Source: Lawsonibacter sp900766145 (GTDB lineage: Bacteria; Bacillota; Clostridia; Oscillospirales; Oscillospiraceae). Taken from it: DNA of 10,480 nt. A program made the position numbers and the translations under genes. The stretch's first letter is position 1, and each line of letters opens with the position of its first letter. This document shows positions 6,657 through 10,480 of the stretch, one piece after another. The notes under the pieces were generated by a model. The model saw only the letters and a program-made list of their open reading frames with translations, was not told where the DNA came from and ran no database searches. Location: assembly GCF_030372275.1 (NCBI RefSeq), contig NZ_JAUDDJ010000042.1; one strand, given 5' to 3'.

Positions 6657-7880
6657 TTAAGAACGGTAATCGCCGTTGATCTTTACGTAATCGTAGGTCA
6701 GGTCGCAGCCGAAGGCGGTGGCCTGGCCGTCGCCGCTGTGGAAGTTCACGATGACGGTGATATCATGCTCGGTGAGCACTTCCTTAGCCAGCTCCTCGCT
6801 GAAGTCGGTGCCGAAGCCGTTCTCCATCACCACCACCTCACCGGCGGCGCTCTTCAGGATACAGTCGGCCTTGGTGGGATCCACGTCGGCGCCGGAGTAG
6901 CCCGCGGCGGCCATGATGCGGCCCCAGTTGGCGTCCTTGCCGAACACAGCGGCCTTAAACAGGGTGGAACCGGCGATGGAACGGGCCACCATCTTGGCGT
7001 CCTTCTCGGTGGGCAGACCGCCGGCCTCTACGATGATGAGGTGGGTCGCGCCCTCGCCGTCGGAGGCGATGCGGCGGGCCATATCCATGCAGATGTCGTC
7101 CAGAGCGGCAGCAAAGGCGGCCTTGTCTTCCTCGGTCTCCACGGCCACGCCGGAGGCGCCGTTGGCCAGCAGGAACAGGGAGTCATTGGTGCTGGTGTCG
7201 CCGTCCACGGTCATCATGTTAAAGCTCTTGTCGGTGCTGGCCTTCAGCATGGGCTGTACCACGGCGGCGTCGATCTTGGCGTCGGTGGTGATGTAGGCCA
7301 GCATGGTGGCCATGTTGGGGTGGATCATGCCGGAGCCCTTGGCGCAGGCGCCGATGCGCACGGTACCGCCGGACAGCTCCAGCTCCAGGGCGGTCTCCTT
7401 ACGAACCAGGTCGGTGGTCATGATGGCCCAGGCGGCCTCAGAGCCCTTGTCGGCGCTCATGTCGGGAGCGATGCGGCGCACGCCCTCCAGCACCTTCTCC
7501 ACGGGCAGCTGCTGCCCGATGACGCCGGTGGAGCACACGAAGACCTCGTCCTCGCCCAGTCCCAGCAGCTTCTCGGCCTCGGTCTCCACCAGCTTGGCAT
7601 TCTTGATGCCCTGCTCGCCGGTGGCGGCGTTGGCGTTGCCGCTGTTGATGACGACCGCGCGGGCCTTGCCCTTCTTCAGGATCTCCCGGTCCAGAATGAC
7701 GGGAGCGGCGCAGAACTTATTGGTGGTGAACAGGGCCGCGCAGGAGGCGGGCTGCTCGGAGTAGATGATGGCCACGTCGGGCTTTTCGGTCTTGCGGCTC
7801 TTCACGCCCACATAGCAGGCGCCGGCCAGGAAACCCTTGGGGGTGGTGACACCGCCGCCGGGGATCAGTTTATAAGCCAT
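6657..7880 (-). CDS. argJ: Bifunctional glutamate N-acetyltransferase/ornithine acetyltransferase
   Basis: A 407-residue enzyme that transfers the acetyl group from N-acetylornithine to glutamate, releasing ornithine and regenerating N-acetylglutamate; some members also use acetyl-CoA. It is made as a precursor that cuts itself into two chains. The cleavage motif KGSGMIHPNMATML is present, so the break should fall between A191 and T192, and T192 becomes the nucleophile. Other landmarks are NSGNANAATG (79-88), the oxyanion-hole region STGVIG (117-122) and GDTSTNDS (227-234). Length is typical. The ATG at 7880 has AAAGGAAGG 6 bases upstream. It lies 44 bp after argC and 15 bp before argB. Its presence means the pathway is cyclic here. 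Whether it is mono- or bifunctional cannot be decided by eye. Confidence 0.97.
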   Translation of the reverse strand: MAYKLIPGGGVTTPKGFLAGACYVGVKSRKTEKPDVAIIYSEQPASCAALFTTNKFCAAPVILDREILKKGKARAVVINSGNANAATGEQGIKNAKLVETEAEKLLGLGEDEVFVCSTGVIGQQLPVEKVLEGVRRIAPDMSADKGSEAAWAIMTTDLVRKETALELELSGGTVRIGACAKGSGMIHPNMATMLAYITTDAKIDAAVVQPMLKASTDKSFNMMTVDGDTSTNDSLFLLANGASGVAVETEEDKAAFAAALDDICMDMARRIASDGEGATHLIIVEAGGLPTEKDAKMVARSIAGSTLFKAAVFGKDANWGRIMAAAGYSGADVDPTKADCILKSAAGEVVVMENGFGTDFSEELAKEVLTEHDITVIVNFHSGDGQATAFGCDLTYDYVKINGDYRS

Positions 7881-7924
7881 AAATATCCTTCCTTTCGTCC
7901 GTCATGATGATTGGCTGGGGCCGA

Positions 7925-8998
7925 TCAGGGGTACATGGGGGGGATCATCAGGCCGGTGGTCTCAGGCAGATCGAAGATGATGTTCATGTTCTGGATGGCC
8001 TGACCAGCGGCGCCCTTGCCGATGTTGTCGATGACGGAGCTGACCAGCAGGCGCTTGGTGCGGGCGTCGTAAGTGGGGGTCATGCAGCACAGGTTGGTGC
8101 CGGCAGTCCACTTGGTCTGCACGGGCTTGCTGGCGGGGAAGACCCGGACAAAGGGCTCATCCTTGTAGTAGCCCTGGTACATCTCGTACAGCTCGTCGTT
8201 GGTGAGGTCCTTGTTCAGGGTGGCATAGATGGTGACCTCGATGCCGCGGATCTGGGGAGTGAGGTGGGGCTGGAAGTTGATGAACTGCCAGGTCTCGGGC
8301 TTCATCAGATCCTTGCCCTGGATGTAAGCGATGTTCTGCTCGATCTCGGGGGTGTGGCGGTGGGTGCCGCCCAGAGAGTAGGCGCAGAAGCTGTTGCTGG
8401 CCTCAGCCAGGAGCTTGTTGGGAGCGGGACGGCGGCCGGCGCCGGTGTAGCCGCTCTTGGCGTCCACGATGATGGTGTTCTCCACCACCAGGCCCTCCTT
8501 CACCACAGGGTACAGGCCCAGGGTGGTGGCGGTGGGATAGCAGCCGGGGTTGGAAATGAGGCTCTTGCCCTTGGCCAGATCGCGCTGGATCTCGGGGATG
8601 CAGTAGACGGCCTCCTTGGTCATCTCATAGTTGGGGTGGTCCAGGTGGTACCACTTCTCCCAGGTCTTGGCGTCACGGAAGCGGATGTCGGCGCCGAAGT
8701 CGATGAACTTCTTACCGGCGGCCAGAACCTTCTCGGCAATGCCGCACACGGTGCCTGCGTCCACGGCGGTGAAGACCACATCGCTCTCCTTGACGATCAT
8801 ATCCAGAGTCTCGTCGTTGAGGGGGAGGATCTCCTGGTCGTAGAAGCCCACCAGCGCGGGGTGCTCGTCCTGGATCTTCCGCCCGGCGGCGAAGCTATCG
8901 GCCAGGTGGGCCACCTGAGTCTCGGGATGGTGCACCATCAGACGAAGCAACTCACCACAGGCATAGCTGGCAGCACCGCAAATAGAAAAACGAATCAT
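7925..8998 (-). CDS. argC: N-acetyl-gamma-glutamyl-phosphate reductase
   Basis: A 357-residue NADPH-dependent reductase that makes N-acetylglutamate semialdehyde from the ArgB product. The catalytic cysteine is C153 in SNPGCYPTA. The histidine motif GGTHRHTPEIEQ (210-221) and the KSGYTGAGR segment (181-189) also match ArgC. The N-terminal nucleotide-binding turn reads GAASYACGEL (8-17) where the family usually has GATGYAGEEL or similar, so two of the usual glycines are replaced by Ser and Cys. I chose ATG at 8998 because AAGGAGG lies 9 bases upstream; the frame stays open to a TTG at 9055, but that would put 19 basic residues ahead of the conserved start and would translate through the ribosome binding site. 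It is the first gene of argCJBD, divergent from a LysR-type regulator. Confidence 0.96.
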   Translation of the reverse strand: MIRFSICGAASYACGELLRLMVHHPETQVAHLADSFAAGRKIQDEHPALVGFYDQEILPLNDETLDMIVKESDVVFTAVDAGTVCGIAEKVLAAGKKFIDFGADIRFRDAKTWEKWYHLDHPNYEMTKEAVYCIPEIQRDLAKGKSLISNPGCYPTATTLGLYPVVKEGLVVENTIIVDAKSGYTGAGRRPAPNKLLAEASNSFCAYSLGGTHRHTPEIEQNIAYIQGKDLMKPETWQFINFQPHLTPQIRGIEVTIYATLNKDLTNDELYEMYQGYYKDEPFVRVFPASKPVQTKWTAGTNLCCMTPTYDARTKRLLVSSVIDNIGKGAAGQAIQNMNIIFDLPETTGLMIPPMYP

Positions 8999-9007
8999 GA
9001 CACTTTT

Positions 9008-9014
9008 CCTCCTT
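9008..9014 (-). promoter_or_regulatory. Ribosome binding site that fixes the argC start
   Basis: The minus strand reads AAGGAGG, 9 bases before the ATG at 8998. It excludes the longer TTG-initiated reading that begins at 9055. Confidence 0.9.
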
Positions 9015-9103
9015 TTTTGTTGTCGAACTTCTCGCCCAGGATTCCATTTTCGCAATCTTTACTGTCTTTTCAAATTATTTTTGAATGGATAGTAATGATT
9101 CTG

Positions 9104-9132
9104 TTGAATTTTCCTACTGTGTATTATATAAT
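9104..9132 (+). promoter_or_regulatory. Promoter of the LysR-type regulator gene
   Basis: TTGAAT (9104-9109), 17-bp spacer, then a perfect TATAAT (9127-9132). Transcription should start near 9139, about 83 bases before the regulator's ATG. Confidence 0.7.
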
Positions 9133-9151
9133 TACTGGGCAGAATATACAA
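9123..9151 (-). promoter_or_regulatory. Candidate promoter of argCJBD
   Basis: On the minus strand there is a perfect -10 TATAAT (complement of 9123-9128), a 17-bp spacer and a poor -35 TTGTAT (complement of 9146-9151). The -10 overlaps the -10 of the divergent promoter by two bases. The start would be near 9116, giving a leader of about 118 bases. A weak -35 is typical of promoters that need an activator. Confidence 0.5.
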
Positions 9152-9172
9152 GAAATTCTTTTTTCTGTTTCA

Positions 9173-9189
9173 CATTCCGATCCGGAATG
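9173..9189. promoter_or_regulatory. LysR-type T-N11-A dyad, candidate operator
   Basis: CATTCCG (9173-9179) and CGGAATG (9183-9189) form a perfect 7-bp inverted repeat around ATC. It contains TTCCGATCCGGAA, which fits the LysR-family T-N11-A pattern (T9175, A9187). A third ATTCC half-site follows at 9195-9199. The dyad centre is about 65 bp upstream of the predicted argC start and downstream of the regulator's own predicted start. Confidence 0.6.
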
Positions 9190-9221
9190 CTGCAATTCCA
9201 ACGGTAAGGAGCTAATATTTT

Positions 9222-10103
9222 ATGAGTATTCGCAAATATATCGCCTACTTAAAAACCATTGAAACCGGCAGTATCACCCACGCCGCCGCCCAACTGGGCT
9301 ATACTCAGTCGGCTATCAGTCGAATGATCGCCGATCTGGAGGACGCCTGGGGGGTCAAGCTACTCACTCGAAATCGCTCCGGCATTGAGATCAGCTCAGA
9401 AGGTTTGGTGCTTCTGCCCAAACTCCAGGCCATCTGTAAAGACTATGAGGATCTCAACTACGCGATCTCTGAAATTCACGGCCTCAGCTCCGGTTCCATC
9501 CGGGTGGGCGCCTTCTCCTCCATCTCCAGCGGCTGGCTACCTCAGATGATCAAGTCCTTCCACGAGATTTATCCCCACATTGATTTTCAGCTCATCAACG
9601 GGGAATATAACCAGATCGCCTCCTGGCTGCGCCGGGGCCTAGTGGACTGCGGCTTCCTCAACCTCCCTGTCTCCAACGACCTGGAGGCCTCCTTCTTATT
9701 ACAGGATACTCTGGTGGCCATTCTGCCGGAGAACCATCCCCTGGCCAACGACCCCTGCTACCCCATCGCTCAGCTGTCTAACGAGGACTTCATCAATTTG
9801 AAGGAGGAGCAGGACCACGAAATCACTAAGTTCCTGGACCACCTCCAGCAGAAGCCTAACATCCGCTACGAGGTCAGCAACGATTACGCCATATTGTCTA
9901 TGGTGGAATGCGGCCTGGGAATCAGCGTGGTTCATGAGCTGATGCTCTATCCCAACCGGTACCACATCGTGGCCAAGTCCTTTGATATTCCTCAGGTCCG
10001 GGATATCGGCATTGCCGTCAAGCGGGATGTTCCTCCCTCTACCATTACGAAGTTATTCGTAGAACATGCTAAACAGTGGGCCAGAAAGATGGGCATGGCA
10101 TAA
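9222..10103 (+). CDS. LysR-type transcriptional regulator
   Basis: A 293-residue LysR-family protein. Residues about 1-60 form the winged helix-turn-helix; the segment GSITHAAAQLGYTQSAISRMIADLE (about 16-40) is the classic family signature, followed by the wing KLLTRNRSGIEISSEG. Residues about 89-290 form the effector-binding domain, with the usual GSIRVGAFSSISSGWLP strand at its start. Length is standard. TAAGGAG (9205-9211) lies 10 bases before the ATG at 9222. It is divergent from argC across 223 bp, an arrangement in which such regulators commonly control the neighbouring gene and themselves, so control of argCJBD is a reasonable inference. The effector cannot be named; arginine, ornithine or an intermediate are guesses. 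Confidence 0.93.
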   Translation: MSIRKYIAYLKTIETGSITHAAAQLGYTQSAISRMIADLEDAWGVKLLTRNRSGIEISSEGLVLLPKLQAICKDYEDLNYAISEIHGLSSGSIRVGAFSSISSGWLPQMIKSFHEIYPHIDFQLINGEYNQIASWLRRGLVDCGFLNLPVSNDLEASFLLQDTLVAILPENHPLANDPCYPIAQLSNEDFINLKEEQDHEITKFLDHLQQKPNIRYEVSNDYAILSMVECGLGISVVHELMLYPNRYHIVAKSFDIPQVRDIGIAVKRDVPPSTITKLFVEHAKQWARKMGMA

Positions 10104-10132
10104 GGGGCATTTCCCGCTGCCGCCCCGATTTT
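10104..10132 (+). terminator. Possible weak terminator of the LysR gene
   Basis: GGGGC (10104-10108) can pair with GCCCC (10122-10126) around a 13-base loop, followed by GATTTT. It starts right after the stop codon. The stem is short and the T run is only four, so this is tentative. Confidence 0.35.
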
Positions 10133-10420
10133 CCTGGTTGATATGCACAGACGAAGCGCGTTTTTTCTCCTGTTGACTTGTTAAGCATACCATAAAAACA
10201 GAGAAAAGGAAATAGTGAATTGCACAAATTTTGACTGCATATTTATACATATATTCGTATATTATTCAATTTCAAGACTATATCGCTTTTCCCCCTCTCT
10301 GTTCTCTTTCTGCCACTTTTCTTTCGATAAATTCCCAGATCTTCCTTTCTTGCCCTCCATTCCTCCCATTCTTGCGGCACTTTTATTCTCCAAACATTTT
10401 AACTGGACAAAAACAACAAA
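10104..10420. other. Non-coding AT- and pyrimidine-rich region
   Basis: This 317-bp stretch after the regulator gene holds no reading frame with homology or a ribosome binding site that I can support. Positions 10141-10280 are AT-rich with runs such as TTTTTT (10161-10166) and alternating TATAC/ATATT around 10240-10265. Positions 10281-10390 are about 81 percent pyrimidine on the plus strand (89 of 110). No convincing promoter was found on either strand. Confidence 0.6.
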
Positions 10421-10452
10421 AGCCCCGGGTGCCGTGGAAGGCGCCCGGGGCT
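10411..10452 (-). terminator. Rho-independent terminator of a gene beyond the right edge
   Basis: AGCCCCGGGTGCC (10421-10433) pairs with GGCGCCCGGGGCT (10440-10452) to form a 13-bp stem with one G-T wobble and a 6-base loop. On the minus strand it is followed by TTTGTTGTTTTTG (complement of 10408-10420), a good T-rich tail; on the plus strand no T run follows directly. It therefore implies a minus-strand gene ending just beyond the window. Confidence 0.85.
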
Positions 10453-10480
10453 CCGTTTATACCGGATATCCGCTTACTTT

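Noticed and set aside
8950..9047. Short upstream frame (about 32 codons) starting ATG 9045-9047 and overlapping the argC start
   Set aside because: No ribosome binding site, no run of arginine codons or stop-and-restart arrangement typical of a leader peptide, and it runs through the argC start in another frame.
8999..9055. Extended argC start at TTG 9055, adding 19 residues
   Set aside because: The added residues (basic, low similarity) would be translated across a perfect AAGGAGG placed for the ATG at 8998, and the family begins at that ATG.
9056..9221. ArgR-type ARG boxes in the argC-regulator gap
   Set aside because: AT-rich segments such as 9121-9135 look loosely similar, but no 18-bp element with the TGAAT...ATTCA arrangement is present.
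2657..9262. A chain of long plus-strand open frames (up to 685 codons) opposite nhaC, argD, argB-argJ and argC
   Set aside because: They are antisense to well-identified enzymes, are rich in His, Gly, Ala, Gln, Leu and Val in low-complexity fashion, lack ribosome binding sites, and are expected from the strong G/C third-position bias of the real genes.
10053..10250. 65-codon minus-strand frame overlapping the end of the LysR gene
   Set aside because: It overlaps the end of a confident gene on the other strand, has no ribosome binding site, and resembles no family I recognise.
10265..10380. Small minus-strand frames of about 35-45 codons in the purine-rich strand
   Set aside because: Purine-rich sequence lacks stop codons by composition. 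The frames have no credible ribosome binding site, are highly charged and low in complexity, and lie just after a terminator on the same strand.
1..10480. Mobile element, phage, CRISPR, toxin-antitoxin or other defence system
   Set aside because: No transposase, integrase, terminal inverted repeats, spacer-repeat array or defence gene is visible; every substantial gene belongs to a well-known housekeeping family.

Overview
The window is about 10.5 kb of GC-rich bacterial chromosome (genes strongly prefer G or C at third positions, intergenic patches are AT-rich) with strong AGGAGG-type ribosome binding sites. The gene content (an argCJBD operon, an ornithine racemase beside an NhaC-type antiporter, GreA, a ZIP transporter) and the composition suggest a GC-rich anaerobic Firmicute, such as a gut clostridium of the Oscillospiraceae type. 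That placement is inferred from style and content; there is no rRNA or marker gene in the window.

Layout, left to right. Positions 1-81 hold a strange poly-C/poly-G stretch at the window edge. A ZIP-family metal transporter (zupT-like, minus strand, TTG start) follows, with a near-consensus sigma-A promoter and a DtxR/IdeR-like dyad at its predicted transcription start. Next on the minus strand is greA, closed by a textbook terminator. An alanine/ornithine-racemase-family gene (orr) and an nhaC-type antiporter gene precede it and look like one nhaC-orr transcription unit, ended by a hairpin that touches the greA ribosome binding site. A 274-bp gap with 10-bp direct repeats and two strong hairpins separates nhaC from the arginine operon.

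The arginine operon is transcribed on the minus strand in the order argC-argJ-argB-argD (8998 down to 4461). Together these enzymes convert glutamate to ornithine by the cyclic acetyl route: ArgB phosphorylates N-acetylglutamate, ArgC reduces it, ArgD transaminates it, and ArgJ moves the acetyl group from N-acetylornithine back to glutamate. ArgB carries the N-terminal helix and C-terminal motif of arginine-inhibited enzymes. Orr could then convert the L-ornithine product to D-ornithine, and the NhaC-like carrier may support transport linked to that chemistry. In ornithine-fermenting clostridia, orr and nhaC are, as I recall, part of the oxidative ornithine cluster; here the other genes of that cluster are absent from the window.

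A LysR-type regulator gene is divergent from argC. The 223-bp gap between them holds what looks like a pair of face-to-face promoters sharing overlapping -10 elements, and a T-N11-A dyad centred about 65 bp upstream of the predicted argC start, the usual position of a LysR-family recognition site. The right edge (10104-10420) is AT- and pyrimidine-rich without a convincing gene, followed by a minus-strand terminator that must belong to a gene beyond the window.

I see no mobile element, CRISPR array, tRNA or rRNA, and no clear sign of an undescribed multi-gene system. The points of most interest are regulatory (zupT operator, arg/LysR divergent promoter, nhaC leader repeats) and contextual (nhaC-orr next to argCJBD).
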